A DNA stretch of 64,000 bases from Buttiauxella sp965119215 (GCA_965119215.1 CBCPKK010000017.1:1-64000); one strand, 5' to 3'; counted from the stretch's first letter, positions 33,470-43,015 are shown. Notes: generated from the sequence alone by a model not told the origin. Program-made: numbers and translations.

Positions 33470-34513
33470 ATGTTTCTGTGGATCAAATCGCTGTTTCTTC
33501 TTTTATTCTTTATAGCGAGCTCCGTTTTCGCGGCACCGGCACAGAAGTCTTTCTCCGATTGGCAAGTTACCTGCAATAACCAAAACTTTTGTACAGCCCG
33601 TAATACGGGGCTGCATCAAGGGTTGGTCATGACCCTGACCCGCAGTGCCGGGGCGCATACCGATGCGACGCTGAGAATTGATTTGGGGAATATGACCACC
33701 ACGGAAATTAAAGCCCCGTCGATTGCTCCACACCTGCTGGTTGAAGGCGAGCCGCTGGTGCTGGATTTAGCTAAATGGCAGGAAGCGCCGCATCATCTCA
33801 AAACGGGTGATGCCGATGCGATTAACAGCTTCCTTGATAAAGTGGTTAACGCAGATGCGATTACGCTGTCGCAAGGGCAGGGGGATATCTCTTTAGCTGG
33901 GCTGAAAGCGTCGCTGTTGTTTATTGATAGCCAGCAACAGCGAGTGGGCAGCGAAACGGCGTGGATTAAGAAAGGCGACGATCCGCCGCTGAGTGTTCCA
34001 CCTGCGCCCGCACTGAAAGAAGTCACGCTGACTAACCCAACGCCAACGCCATTGACGCAAGTAGAGCTAAGTGACCTGATGGATTACGGCTCCTGGCGCA
34101 TGAATAATAGCCAATGTTCGCTAGATCCCGCCCGCCGTGAAGTCCGTGTTTTTGCAATCAGCGATGATAAAGCGCTGCTAATGATAGGTTGTGAAGCCGG
34201 GGCTTACAATGTTGTCGATCTCGCCTGGATTGTGTCGCGCCAGAAACCGTTCGCCGCCAGACAAATTCGCTTAAAACTACCGTTCACACCGGTAAGCGGG
34301 AATACGGAACTTGAGTTAATGAATGCCGTTTATGACGAAACCAATAAAGAGCTGGTGACGCTCGCCAAAGGGCGCGGAGTCGGCGATTGCGGTGTTACGA
34401 CGCGCTGGCGTTTTGACGGGCAACGTTTCCGTCTGGTGCGTTATGCCGAAGAACCGACGTGCGATGAGTGGAATGGAAGTGCGTCGTGGCCGACGTTGTG
34501 GGTGACGAAGTAA
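33470..34513 (+). CDS. ypfG: YpfG family protein (DUF1176)
   Basis: This is a 347-residue exported protein of unknown function. A signal peptide (FIASSVFAAPA) is followed by QKSFSDWQVTCNNQNFCTAR and KGDDPPLSVPPAPALKEV, both shared with E. coli YpfG, and a C-terminal RFRLVRYAEEPTCDEW. Several cysteines (TCNNQNFC, NSQCSL, IGCEAG, GDCGV) suggest disulfides in the periplasm. A GTG at 33461 is in frame, but the ATG at 33470 is preferred. Its place between nudK and tktB is conserved. Confidence 0.9.
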   Translation: MFLWIKSLFLLLFFIASSVFAAPAQKSFSDWQVTCNNQNFCTARNTGLHQGLVMTLTRSAGAHTDATLRIDLGNMTTTEIKAPSIAPHLLVEGEPLVLDLAKWQEAPHHLKTGDADAINSFLDKVVNADAITLSQGQGDISLAGLKASLLFIDSQQQRVGSETAWIKKGDDPPLSVPPAPALKEVTLTNPTPTPLTQVELSDLMDYGSWRMNNSQCSLDPARREVRVFAISDDKALLMIGCEAGAYNVVDLAWIVSRQKPFAARQIRLKLPFTPVSGNTELELMNAVYDETNKELVTLAKGRGVGDCGVTTRWRFDGQRFRLVRYAEEPTCDEWNGSASWPTLWVTK

Positions 34514-34531
34514 AATGGCGGTTCTCACGGA

Positions 34532-34610
34532 CTCCACCTCAACCCACCCCTTGCCAGGGTTGGGAGCTGTTAGCTCCTCCACCTGGTAAGGGGGAGGTTG
34601 GGTGGGGGTC
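34532..34610. repeat. Long imperfect palindrome between ypfG and tktB
   Basis: The space between two convergent genes holds a long inverted repeat centred near 34571 (GGAGCT-GTT-AGCTCC). Its outer arms are CAACCCACCCCTTGCCAGG and CCTGGTAAGGGGGAGGTTG, which pair with few mismatches. It resembles the repetitive extragenic palindromes of enterobacteria and could form a stable RNA hairpin on either strand, protecting or ending both transcripts. Confidence 0.6.
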
Positions 34611-34646
34611 ATTTAAGCTGGACCAAAACCTCTCGCTTCAACTGCA

Positions 34647-36644
34647 TTAAACCCCTAAAACTTTCTTCGCTTTCGCCACCACGTTCTCGGTAGTAAAGCC
34701 AAAGAATGGGAACAGCTTATCGGCTGGTGCCGATTCCCCGTAGGTCGTCATACCGACAATTGCCCCTTTCAAGCCGACATACTTGTACCAGTAATCCGCA
34801 ATACTCGCCTCTACAGCTACACGAGCGGTGATATCTGAAGGTAAAACAGATTCACGATACGCTTCATCCTGAGCATCAAAAATATCGGTAGACGGTAGCG
34901 AAACCACACGCACTTTGTGGCCTTCTGCGGCGAGTTTATCTGCCGCCAGCACGGTAATTTCCATCTCCGAACCTGTTGAGATAAGAATGATATCCGGAGT
35001 GCCACCACTGTCTTTAAGAACGTAACCGCCGCGACTAATGGCTTCGACCTGCTGCGGGCTGCGTTCCATTTGTGCCAGATTCTGACGCGAAAGGATGAGT
35101 GCCGTTGGGCCGTTATGTCGCTCAATTGCCGCTTTCCACGCCACTGCCGCTTCAACCTGATCGCACGGTCGCCAGGTACTGAAATTCGGCGTCAGTCGCA
35201 GGCTGGCGAGTTGCTCTACGGCCTGGTGCGTTGGGCCATCTTCACCCAAACCAATCGAGTCATGGGTATACACCATAATCTGCCGGGCTTTCATTAATGC
35301 TGCCATACGCGCCGCGTTACGCGCGTATTCCACAAACATCAGGAAGGTTGCGGTATAGGGCACAAAGCCGCCGTGATGAGCGATGCCGTTGGCGATTGCT
35401 GTCATGCCAAATTCGCGCACGCCGTAGTGAATGTAATTCCCGGCAATGTCTTCTTTAATCGATTTGGAACCAGACCAGATTGTCAGGTTACTTGGGGCTA
35501 AATCGGCAGAACCTCCAAGCAATTCAGGCAGAGCAGGGCCGTAGATGTTGAGTGTATTTTGCGAGGCTTTACGGGTAGCAATTTTTGCAGGATTTGCCTG
35601 CAATTCCTCGATGTATTTCTGCGTGATTTCCTGCCAGTTTTCTGGCATTTCGCCGTGCATGCGGCGGTTGAACTCTGCGCTCAATTCTGGATATTCTTTG
35701 GCATAGGCGGCGAATTTATCATTCCAGGCCGCTTCCGCTTTTTCACCTTTCTCTTTTGCATCCCAGGCGTGATAAATCTCTTTCGGGATTTCAAAAGCCG
35801 GGTAATTCCAGCCCAATTGCTTACGGGCGAGTGCTACTTCCTGTTCGCCCAATGCTGCGCCATGCGCCTCTTCTTTACCGGCTTTATTCGGCGAGCCAAA
35901 ACCGATAACGGTGCGGCAGATAATCAGCGAAGGCTTATCTTTCACGCTTTGCGCTTCCAGAATCGCTTTCTTCACGGCTTGCGGGTCGTGTCCGTCAATT
36001 TCATGGACAACGTGCCAGTGATACGCCTCAAAACGTTTGGCGGTATCGTCGGTAAACCAGCCTTTGGTTTCGCCATCAATCGAGATGCCGTTGTGGTCAT
36101 AGAAGCCGATTAATTTGCCAAGGCCGAGAGTGCCTGCCAGTGAGCAAACTTCATGAGAGATGCCTTCCATCAGGCAGCCATCGCCCATAAACACATAGGA
36201 AAAGTGATCGACAATTTCATGATTGGGGCGGTTAAATTGCGCCCCTAATGTGCGTTCAGCAATGGCCATGCCTACGGCATTGGCTAACCCCTGGCCAAGC
36301 GGACCGGTGGTGGTTTCCACTCCGGGCGTGTAACCAATTTCCGGATGGCCTGGGGTTTTGGAGTGTAACTGGCGGAAGTTTTTCAACTCCGACATTGGCA
36401 AGTCATACCCGCTCAGATGCAACACGCTATAAAGCAGCATTGAGGCGTGGCCGTTAGACAGAATAAATCGGTCGCGGTCAGCCCAGGCGGGGTTTGTCGG
36501 GTTATGGTGCAGGAAGTCGTTCCATAACACTTCGGCAATATCTGCCATCCCCATCGGTGCGCCAGGGTGGCCCGAATTGGCTTTTTGTACCGCGTCCATA
36601 CTCAGGGCACGAATGGCATTAGCAAGCTCTTTACGAGATGACAT
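34647..36644 (-). CDS. tktB: Transketolase 2
   Basis: This is a 665-residue thiamine-diphosphate enzyme of the non-oxidative pentose phosphate pathway. It transfers two-carbon ketol units between sugar phosphates. The TPP motif is GDGCLMEGISHEVCSLAG through DHNGISIDG, preceded by the N-terminal NSGHPGAPMGMADIAEVLW. The pyrimidine-binding domain contains VREFGMTAIANGIAHHGG. It reads as TktB rather than TktA and lies next to talA, as in E. coli. It follows talA after 21 bases, in one operon. Confidence 0.94.
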   Translation of the reverse strand: MSSRKELANAIRALSMDAVQKANSGHPGAPMGMADIAEVLWNDFLHHNPTNPAWADRDRFILSNGHASMLLYSVLHLSGYDLPMSELKNFRQLHSKTPGHPEIGYTPGVETTTGPLGQGLANAVGMAIAERTLGAQFNRPNHEIVDHFSYVFMGDGCLMEGISHEVCSLAGTLGLGKLIGFYDHNGISIDGETKGWFTDDTAKRFEAYHWHVVHEIDGHDPQAVKKAILEAQSVKDKPSLIICRTVIGFGSPNKAGKEEAHGAALGEQEVALARKQLGWNYPAFEIPKEIYHAWDAKEKGEKAEAAWNDKFAAYAKEYPELSAEFNRRMHGEMPENWQEITQKYIEELQANPAKIATRKASQNTLNIYGPALPELLGGSADLAPSNLTIWSGSKSIKEDIAGNYIHYGVREFGMTAIANGIAHHGGFVPYTATFLMFVEYARNAARMAALMKARQIMVYTHDSIGLGEDGPTHQAVEQLASLRLTPNFSTWRPCDQVEAAVAWKAAIERHNGPTALILSRQNLAQMERSPQQVEAISRGGYVLKDSGGTPDIILISTGSEMEITVLAADKLAAEGHKVRVVSLPSTDIFDAQDEAYRESVLPSDITARVAVEASIADYWYKYVGLKGAIVGMTTYGESAPADKLFPFFGFTTENVVAKAKKVLGV

Positions 36645-36665
36645 GTTTCACTCCATGGTTGTCGT

Positions 36666-37616
36666 TCAAATTTTGGCGGCGAGTAAATCTTCCAGTTTGC
36701 GTTGATCAATAGCGAACAGGCGGATGCCTTCGGCCAATTTTTCTACTGCCATTGGGTCCTGATTATGTTCCCAACGGAAGTCAGCTTCGCCAATAGGTTC
36801 CGGGCGACGGAAACCCTGCGAACCAGGGACTAGTTTACGAATTACGGGTTCATCGCTTTCCTGGAGCTGTTGCAGCAGGTTAGGTGCAATAGTCAGGCGG
36901 TCACAACCGACCAGCGCCAGGATCTGCTCAGTGCGACGGAAACTCGCGCCCATCACAATGGTGCTGTAGTTATGCTGCTTAAAGTAATCATAGATATTGC
37001 GCACCGATTTGACGCCAGGATCTTCTTCAACCACATACGGGTCCATCGGTTTGCGGGCTTGATACCAGTCGTAAATACGCCCAACAAACGGTGAGATCAG
37101 GAAGACACCCGCTTCAGCACAGGCTCGCGCTTGCGCGAATGAAAACAGCAGCGTCAGGTTGCAGTCGATGCCTTCTTTTTGCAGTTCTTCTGCGGCACGA
37201 ATACCTTCCCAGGTAGAGGCAAGCTTGATAAGTACTCTTGATTTATCAATGCCAAGTTCTTCATAAAGCGCAATCAGTTGGCGCGCTTTAGCGATGCTTT
37301 TCTCTTTATCAAAAGAGAGGCGGGCGTCTACTTCTGTCGAGACGCGGCCAGGAATGCTTTTCAGAATTTCCGCACCGAAATTGACCGCCAGCTTGTCGCA
37401 GGCTTGTACGACTTGCTCTTCTTTTGTACCGCCACGCTGTTTACCGTATGCAATGGCGTCATCAATGAGCGTTTGATAGTGCGCTAAACCCGCGGCTTTC
37501 AGTAATAGCGAGGGATTGGTCGTCGCATCAATAGGCTGGTAATGACGGATAGATTCAATGTCACCGCTGTCGGCAACGACGGTGGTGAATTTTTTGATAC
37601 TGTCTAGCTGACTCAT
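36666..37616 (-). CDS. talA: Transaldolase A
   Basis: This is a 316-residue transaldolase. It moves a dihydroxyacetone unit from sedoheptulose-7-phosphate to glyceraldehyde-3-phosphate. The Schiff-base lysine lies in SRVLIKLASTWEGI, and the family segments TNPSLLLKAAG and NLTLLFSFAQA are present. The frame is open 14 codons upstream, but the start at MSQLDSIKKFTTVVAD matches the family. In E. coli talA-tktB is induced in stationary phase. The upstream 258 bases separate it from the divergent maeB. Confidence 0.95.
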   Translation of the reverse strand: MSQLDSIKKFTTVVADSGDIESIRHYQPIDATTNPSLLLKAAGLAHYQTLIDDAIAYGKQRGGTKEEQVVQACDKLAVNFGAEILKSIPGRVSTEVDARLSFDKEKSIAKARQLIALYEELGIDKSRVLIKLASTWEGIRAAEELQKEGIDCNLTLLFSFAQARACAEAGVFLISPFVGRIYDWYQARKPMDPYVVEEDPGVKSVRNIYDYFKQHNYSTIVMGASFRRTEQILALVGCDRLTIAPNLLQQLQESDEPVIRKLVPGSQGFRRPEPIGEADFRWEHNQDPMAVEKLAEGIRLFAIDQRKLEDLLAAKI

Positions 37617-37874
37617 GACTATCTCCTTGAAATACAGGGTGTAACGCGAGTGCTCCATGTCACTCGCGATAAGAATTTATCGTTGGCACAACTAAAAAGC
37701 ATAGCAGATAGGCTTAGCATTGTTGTTAATGACGGGTAACATAGTCGCCCTGATTTACTAACATTTCTCTCGGACATTGCTGATAGTATGGCGATGTTCA
37801 AAGTTTAGAACGCGCGCAAGCGTGATACTACGTGACCTTACCGACCCTTTAGAGTGATAAAAAGGAACGAAGAA

Positions 37875-40154
37875 ATGGATGAACAACTGAAGCAAAGTGC
37901 CCTCGATTTTCATGAATTTCCAACCCCCGGAAAAATTCAGGTATCCCCAACTAAACCGCTGGCGACTCAGCGTGACCTTGCGTTGGCCTACTCTCCGGGC
38001 GTTGCGGCACCTTGTCTTGAGATAGAAAAAGACCCCCTTGCTGCTTTTAAATACACGGCACGCGGCAACCTGGTGGGCGTAATTTCAAACGGCACCGCTG
38101 TTCTGGGGCTGGGTAATATCGGTGCGCTGGCGGGCAAGCCAGTGATGGAAGGTAAGGGCGTTCTGTTCAAGAAATTTGCCGGTATCGACGTGTTCGATAT
38201 CGAAATTGATGAAATGGACCCCGACAAACTGATTGAGGTGATTGCTGCTCTTGAGCCAACGTTTGGCGGTATCAACCTTGAAGATATCAAAGCGCCAGAG
38301 TGTTTTTACATCGAGAAAAAACTGCGCGAGCGCATGAACATTCCTGTGTTCCATGACGACCAGCACGGCACCGCCATCATCTGTACTGCTGCCGTGCTTA
38401 ACGGTTTACGTGTGGTTGAGAAGAACATTTCTGATGTGCGCCTCGTCGTTTCTGGCGCGGGTGCATCCGCCATTGCCTGTATGAACCTGCTGGTGCAATT
38501 GGGGGTTCAGAAACACAACATCGTGGTTTGCGACTCCAAAGGCGTTATCTACAAAGGCCGTGAAGAAAACATGGCGGAAACCAAAGCGGCTTACGCGGTG
38601 GACGATAACGGCAAACGCACGCTTGATGAAGTGATTGAAGGCGCGGACATTTTCCTCGGCTGTTCTGGCCCGAAAGCGATGAGCCAGGAAATGGTCAAGA
38701 AAATGGCTCGTTCACCGCTGATTCTGGCGCTGGCAAACCCTGAGCCGGAAATCCTGCCGCCGCTGGCAAAAGAAGTGCGTCCGGATGCGATTATCTGTAC
38801 CGGTCGTTCTGACTTCCCAAACCAGGTTAACAACGTGCTGTGCTTCCCGTTCATCTTCCGTGGTGCGCTGGATGTGGGGGCAACGGCAATTAACGAAGAG
38901 ATGAAACTGGCCGCGGTTCACGCCATTGCGGAACTGGCTCACGCCGAGCAAAGCGATGTTGTCGCTTCTGCTTATGGTGAAGAAGAGCTGACTTTCGGCC
39001 CTGAATACCTGATTCCAAAACCCTTCGACCCGCGTTTGATTGTGCAGATTGCGCCAGCGGTAGCGAAAGCGGCGATGGATACCGGTGTGGCCACGCGTCC
39101 GATTAAGGATTTCGATGCCTACAGAGAAAAACTGACCGAGTTCGTCTACAAAACTAACCTGTTCATGAAACCTATTTTCTCCCAGGCGCGTAAAGATCCG
39201 AAACGTGTCGTGCTGGCAGAAGGGGAAGAAGCGCGCGTGCTGCATGCGACTCAGGAGCTGATCACGTTAGGCCTGGCGAAACCGATTCTGATTGGTCGCC
39301 CTGCGGTTATCGAAATGCGCCTGAAGAAACTTGGCCTGCAAATGCGTGCCGGTGTTGATTTCGAAATCGTGAACAACGAATCCGATCCGCGTTTCAAAGA
39401 GTACTGGAACGAGTACTACAACATTATGAAACGCCGTGGTATTACGCAGGAACAAGCGCAGCGTGCGGTTATCAGCAACACCACGGTTATCGGCGCGATT
39501 ATGGTTCACCGCGGTGAAGCGGACGCGATGATTTGCGGCACTATCGGTGAGTACCACGAACACTTTGAAGTACTGGAAAAACTGTTCGGCTACCGCGAAG
39601 GCGTGAAAGCGGCGGGTGCCATGAATGCGCTGTTGCTGCCAAGCGGCAACACCTTTATTGCAGACACTTACGTTAATGACGATCCGTCACCGGAAGAGTT
39701 GACAGAAATTACCCTGCTGGCCGCTGAAACGGTGCGTCGTTTTGGTATTGAGCCGAAGGTCGCGCTGTTGTCGCATTCCAACTACGGTTCTTCGGATTCA
39801 AAAGCTGCCTGCAAAATGCGTAAAACACTGGAAATGGTTCGCGAGCGTGCGCCAGATCTGGAAATTGACGGTGAGATGCACGGTGATGCCGCGCTGGTGG
39901 AAAGCATCCGTAATGAACGCATGCCGGACAGCCCGCTGAAAGGTTCAGCCAATATTCTGATCATGCCGAACGTGGAAGCTGCGCGCATTAGCTACAACTT
40001 GTTGCGTGTTTCCAGTTCCGAAGGGGTGACCGTAGGGCCAGTATTGATGGGCGTGGCAAAACCGGTGCATGTGTTAACACCGATTGCCTCTGTGCGTCGT
40101 ATTGTGAATATGGTGGCGTTGGCTGTCGTTGAGGCGCAAACCGTTCCGCTGTGA
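37875..40154 (+). CDS. maeB: NADP-dependent malic enzyme MaeB
   Basis: This is a 759-residue two-part protein. The N-terminal malic enzyme domain (AYSPGVAAPCLEI, FHDDQHGTAIICTAAVLNGL, VVSGAGASAIACMNLL) decarboxylates malate to pyruvate with NADP. The C-terminal half is a phosphotransacetylase-like domain (HSNYGSSDSKAACKMR, ANILIMPNVEAARISYNLLR) that regulates the enzyme. The frame is open from 37854, but MDEQLKQSALDFHEFP at 37875 is the family start, with an AAGGAACGAAG ribosome binding region. Its stop is one base from the hemF stop on the other strand; in E. coli the eut operon lies between them. Confidence 0.96.
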   Translation: MDEQLKQSALDFHEFPTPGKIQVSPTKPLATQRDLALAYSPGVAAPCLEIEKDPLAAFKYTARGNLVGVISNGTAVLGLGNIGALAGKPVMEGKGVLFKKFAGIDVFDIEIDEMDPDKLIEVIAALEPTFGGINLEDIKAPECFYIEKKLRERMNIPVFHDDQHGTAIICTAAVLNGLRVVEKNISDVRLVVSGAGASAIACMNLLVQLGVQKHNIVVCDSKGVIYKGREENMAETKAAYAVDDNGKRTLDEVIEGADIFLGCSGPKAMSQEMVKKMARSPLILALANPEPEILPPLAKEVRPDAIICTGRSDFPNQVNNVLCFPFIFRGALDVGATAINEEMKLAAVHAIAELAHAEQSDVVASAYGEEELTFGPEYLIPKPFDPRLIVQIAPAVAKAAMDTGVATRPIKDFDAYREKLTEFVYKTNLFMKPIFSQARKDPKRVVLAEGEEARVLHATQELITLGLAKPILIGRPAVIEMRLKKLGLQMRAGVDFEIVNNESDPRFKEYWNEYYNIMKRRGITQEQAQRAVISNTTVIGAIMVHRGEADAMICGTIGEYHEHFEVLEKLFGYREGVKAAGAMNALLLPSGNTFIADTYVNDDPSPEELTEITLLAAETVRRFGIEPKVALLSHSNYGSSDSKAACKMRKTLEMVRERAPDLEIDGEMHGDAALVESIRNERMPDSPLKGSANILIMPNVEAARISYNLLRVSSSEGVTVGPVLMGVAKPVHVLTPIASVRRIVNMVALAVVEAQTVPL

Positions 40155-40155
40155 T

Positions 40156-41067
40156 TTAAACCCAGTCTTTAACCGGTAAGAAATCACGATACAAGGCAGC
40201 CTCCGGGCTGCCTTCTTCTGGCTGATAGTTATATTCCCATCGTACCAATGGCGGCATCGACATTAAAATCGACTCTGTGCGCCCACCGGTCTGCAAGCCA
40301 AATAACGTTCCGCGATCCCACACCAGATTAAACTCGACATAACGGCCACGGCGGTAAAGCTGGAAGTCGCGCTCACGCTCGCCCCACGGCAAAGTTTTAC
40401 GGCGTTCAACAATTGGCAGATACGCATCCAGATAGCCGTTGCCCACCGCCTGCATGAAGCTAAAGCAGTGGTCGAAATCTGGCGTGTTCAAATCGTCGAA
40501 GAACAAGCCGCCAATACCACGCTGCTCGTTGCGATGCTTAATAAAGAAGTAGTCGTCGCACCACTTTTTGTAGCGCGGGAAAACATCGTCACCAAACGGT
40601 TGGCACAGGTCGCGTGCGGTTTTGTGCCAGTGAATAGCATCTTCTTCAAAGCCGTAGAACGGCGTCAGGTCAAAGCCACCGCCAAACCACCACACCGGGT
40701 CACAGCCAGGTTTTTCAGCAATAAAAAAACGCACGTTTGCGTGGCTGGTTGGCACGTATGGATTTAGCGGATGCACTACCAGTGACACGCCCATCGCTTC
40801 AAAACTGCGCCCGGCTAATTCCGGACGATGCGCTGTTGCTGACGCGGGCATTGCATCGCCATGAACGTGGGAGAAATTAACGCCCGCTTGCTCAAAGATA
40901 TTCCCACCGCGTAAAACCCGGCTGCGCCCACCACCGCCGCCTTCGCGTTGCCAGCATTCTTCTTCAAACGTGGCTCCATCAACATTGCTGAGTTGCTGGC
41001 AAATGGTGTCCTGCAATTGCAGCAGGAATTGTTTTACGGCGTGAATATCTGACAAGTTCATAGGCAT
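40156..41067 (-). CDS. hemF: Oxygen-dependent coproporphyrinogen III oxidase
   Basis: This is an approximately 303-residue cytoplasmic enzyme of heme synthesis. With oxygen it decarboxylates coproporphyrinogen III to protoporphyrinogen IX. Conserved segments are GGGGRSRVL, FEQAGVNFSHVHGDAMP, WWFGGGFDLTPFYGF and GRYVEFNLVWDRGTLFGLQ. Its ATG at 41067 overlaps the amiA stop codon (TGATG), so translation is coupled; the ATG at 41061 is an alternative start. Confidence 0.95.
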   Translation of the reverse strand: MPMNLSDIHAVKQFLLQLQDTICQQLSNVDGATFEEECWQREGGGGGRSRVLRGGNIFEQAGVNFSHVHGDAMPASATAHRPELAGRSFEAMGVSLVVHPLNPYVPTSHANVRFFIAEKPGCDPVWWFGGGFDLTPFYGFEEDAIHWHKTARDLCQPFGDDVFPRYKKWCDDYFFIKHRNEQRGIGGLFFDDLNTPDFDHCFSFMQAVGNGYLDAYLPIVERRKTLPWGERERDFQLYRRGRYVEFNLVWDRGTLFGLQTGGRTESILMSMPPLVRWEYNYQPEEGSPEAALYRDFLPVKDWV

Positions 41068-41939
41068 CAACGTTTTTTACTGTGAGCTTTCTGGTTATCA
41101 AACCAATGGAAATAGCTAATGATGCCCGAGGCAATAGCACTAGCGATTTTCTGGCGGAAGGCCGCGGTGCCTAATAACTTTTCTTCGCCAGGATTGGTGA
41201 TAAATGAGGTTTCAACCAGCACAGACGGAATCGACGGTGATTTTAAAACCACAAACGCCGCCTGTTCTGTGTTGCGGCTGTGCAGTTTATGCACTGGCTT
41301 AATCTGCTTGAGAATATGCGAGCCGAGCGTCAGGCTGTTTTTGATGGTGTCTGTTTGCACCAGGTCGAACAGCACTTGTTGCAGGTACTGATCTTTGCGT
41401 TTTACTTTGCTGCCTGCGACATCATCGGCGGCGTTTTCTTTATCCGAAAGATATTTCGCCATCGCGCTACTGGCTCCGCGATTGGAAAGGGCAAACACCG
41501 ACGCACCGGCAGCTGTCGGGCTAGTGAAGCCGTCTGCATGAATCGACATAAAGAGATCGGCACCGTGTTTATGGGCGATTTCTACGCGATCGTACAGTGG
41601 AATAAATTCATCACTGGTACGTGTGAGTTTGGCCTCTATCCCATTGCTTTTTAGAATGCTTCGCACATTTTTAGCAATGGCCAGTACCACATGTTTCTCT
41701 TTAGAACCATTATGGCCAATCGCGCCGGTATCAATACCGCCGTGGCCTGGGTCCAGCATCACTACCCGACGAGTACCGGATTTTTTCGCCGGTTTGCTGT
41801 GGTTAGTGGTGGTTTTAAGGGGTTTAGTCTCGGCGCTGGCCAAAGCCTTATTTACGCCTGTTAACGTTAAGGCAGCCAAACCAGTAAGCAGTAACTGGCG
41901 GCGGGTTGTCAGATGCGTCAGTGATTTAATTTTGCTCAT
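41067..41939 (-). CDS. amiA: N-acetylmuramoyl-L-alanine amidase AmiA
   Basis: This is a 290-residue periplasmic zinc amidase that cuts the peptide from muramic acid and helps split daughter cells. It carries a Tat signal (LTTRRQLLLTGLAALTLTG, arginines 13 and 14). The amidase_3 motifs include DPGHGGIDTGAIG (zinc His), LFMSIHADGF (zinc His) and VLVETSFITNPGEE (catalytic Glu). In E. coli AmiA is exported by Tat and activated by EnvC. It precedes hemF in an overlapping pair and is divergent from ypeA. Confidence 0.96.
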   Translation of the reverse strand: MSKIKSLTHLTTRRQLLLTGLAALTLTGVNKALASAETKPLKTTTNHSKPAKKSGTRRVVMLDPGHGGIDTGAIGHNGSKEKHVVLAIAKNVRSILKSNGIEAKLTRTSDEFIPLYDRVEIAHKHGADLFMSIHADGFTSPTAAGASVFALSNRGASSAMAKYLSDKENAADDVAGSKVKRKDQYLQQVLFDLVQTDTIKNSLTLGSHILKQIKPVHKLHSRNTEQAAFVVLKSPSIPSVLVETSFITNPGEEKLLGTAAFRQKIASAIASGIISYFHWFDNQKAHSKKR

Positions 41940-42012
41940 GCGGCTAATTTTTTATCTTAAAAATTCTCGATAGGCATTTATAGCGTATCGGCAATAGCTT
42001 AACGACTAGCAT

Positions 42013-42046
42013 TTTCTTGAAATGATTATCTTTTCATTTCAAGAAA
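42013..42046. promoter_or_regulatory. Paired TTTC-NN-GAAA palindromes between amiA and ypeA
   Basis: The divergent promoter region holds a perfect 13-base inverted repeat, TTTCTTGAAATGA (42013-42025) and TCATTTCAAGAAA (42034-42046), separated by 8 bases. Each arm is itself a small palindrome (TTTCTTGAAA and TTTCAAGAAA), 24 bases centre to centre. This looks like two operators for one dimeric regulator, or a stable stem-loop. The GAAATGATTATC part weakly resembles a Fur box, but the fit is poor. Confidence 0.4.
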
Positions 42047-42143
42047 TGAATGAGGCGTAAGTATGCCATTTTTTACCTGCTTTTGCGTTAATTGTCAGTT
42101 CCCGCCATAATCAGCTTTTTAGACTTTTCAGGTACCTAATCCC

Positions 42144-42569
42144 ATGGAAATACGTGTTTTTCGCCAGGATGATTTCGAAGAAGTGATTACGCTTTGGGAA
42201 CGTTGCGACTTACTGCGTCCGTGGAACGATCCTGAAATGGATATTGAACGCAAACTCAATCATGACGCGGATCTTTTCTTAGTGGCTGAAGTGGGCGGTG
42301 AAGTCGTTGGCTCGCTGATGGGCGGCTACGATGGGCACCGTGGTTCGGCTTATTACCTTGGTGTTCATCCAGAGTTTCGTGGGCGTGGCATCGCCAACGC
42401 GCTGCTCAGTCGCCTTGAAAAAAAGTTAATTGCGCGCGGTTGTCCAAAAATTCAGATTATGGTGCGTGAAGAAAACGACCTGGTGATTGGGATGTATGAG
42501 CGCCTTGAATACGAGCAGCAGGACGTCATGCTACTCGGTAAGCGCCTAATTGAAGATCAAGAATATTAA
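42144..42569 (+). CDS. ypeA: GNAT-family acetyltransferase YpeA
   Basis: This is a 141-residue N-acetyltransferase. The acetyl-CoA-binding motif is visible as YYLGVHPEFRGRGIANALLSRLEKKL, with the Q/RxxGxG/A loop, followed by the C-terminal MYERLEYEQQDVMLLGKRL. The substrate is unknown. Its stop codon overlaps the yfeZ start (TAATG), so the two are translationally coupled. Confidence 0.92.
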   Translation: MEIRVFRQDDFEEVITLWERCDLLRPWNDPEMDIERKLNHDADLFLVAEVGGEVVGSLMGGYDGHRGSAYYLGVHPEFRGRGIANALLSRLEKKLIARGCPKIQIMVREENDLVIGMYERLEYEQQDVMLLGKRLIEDQEY

Positions 42570-43015
42570 TGTCTTATCTGTATCCACCTTCGGATTACGA
42601 TACTCACGGTAATCTGAAAACACCCTTTTTGTTCTGGTGCATCCTCCTGTTGCAGGCGCGAACCTGGTTTGTATTAGTGTTGGCGGCGGCGTCTCGCCAA
42701 CAGGGCGATGCTATCCTCGGCGTGTTCTATCCTGACCGCGATAATTTTTGGTTTGGGTTATTGCCGGGCGTTCCTGCCGCACTGGCATTTATGATCAGTG
42801 GTCGTCGTCATTTATATCCTCGTTTATGGGCTGCCTGGCGCTGGGTATTAATTGCCGCGCAAGGGACACTTTTGCTCTGGCAACTGTTGCTGTTAGGGCT
42901 GGGGGAAGAGCTGACCGGCGTAACGCTGGCGCTGCTGATTGCCGATATTTTTGCTTTATGGTGGCTGTTTACCAGCCGCCGCATTCGCGATTACTTCACC
43001 CTAAGCCGTGAATAA
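42569..43015 (+). CDS. yfeZ: Inner membrane protein YfeZ
   Basis: This is a 148-residue membrane protein of unknown function with about four hydrophobic helices (FLFWCILLLQARTWFVLVLAA, FGLLPGVPAALAFMI, WVLIAAQGTLLLWQLLLLGL, LTGVTLALLIADIFALWWLF). It begins at an ATG overlapping the ypeA stop codon and is followed after 64 bases by yfeY, as in E. coli. Confidence 0.9.
   Translation: MSYLYPPSDYDTHGNLKTPFLFWCILLLQARTWFVLVLAAASRQQGDAILGVFYPDRDNFWFGLLPGVPAALAFMISGRRHLYPRLWAAWRWVLIAAQGTLLLWQLLLLGLGEELTGVTLALLIADIFALWWLFTSRRIRDYFTLSRE

Noticed and set aside
42018..42036. Fur box between amiA and ypeA
   Set aside because: Only about 11 of 19 positions agree with the consensus, and the stronger signal is the perfect inverted repeat around it.
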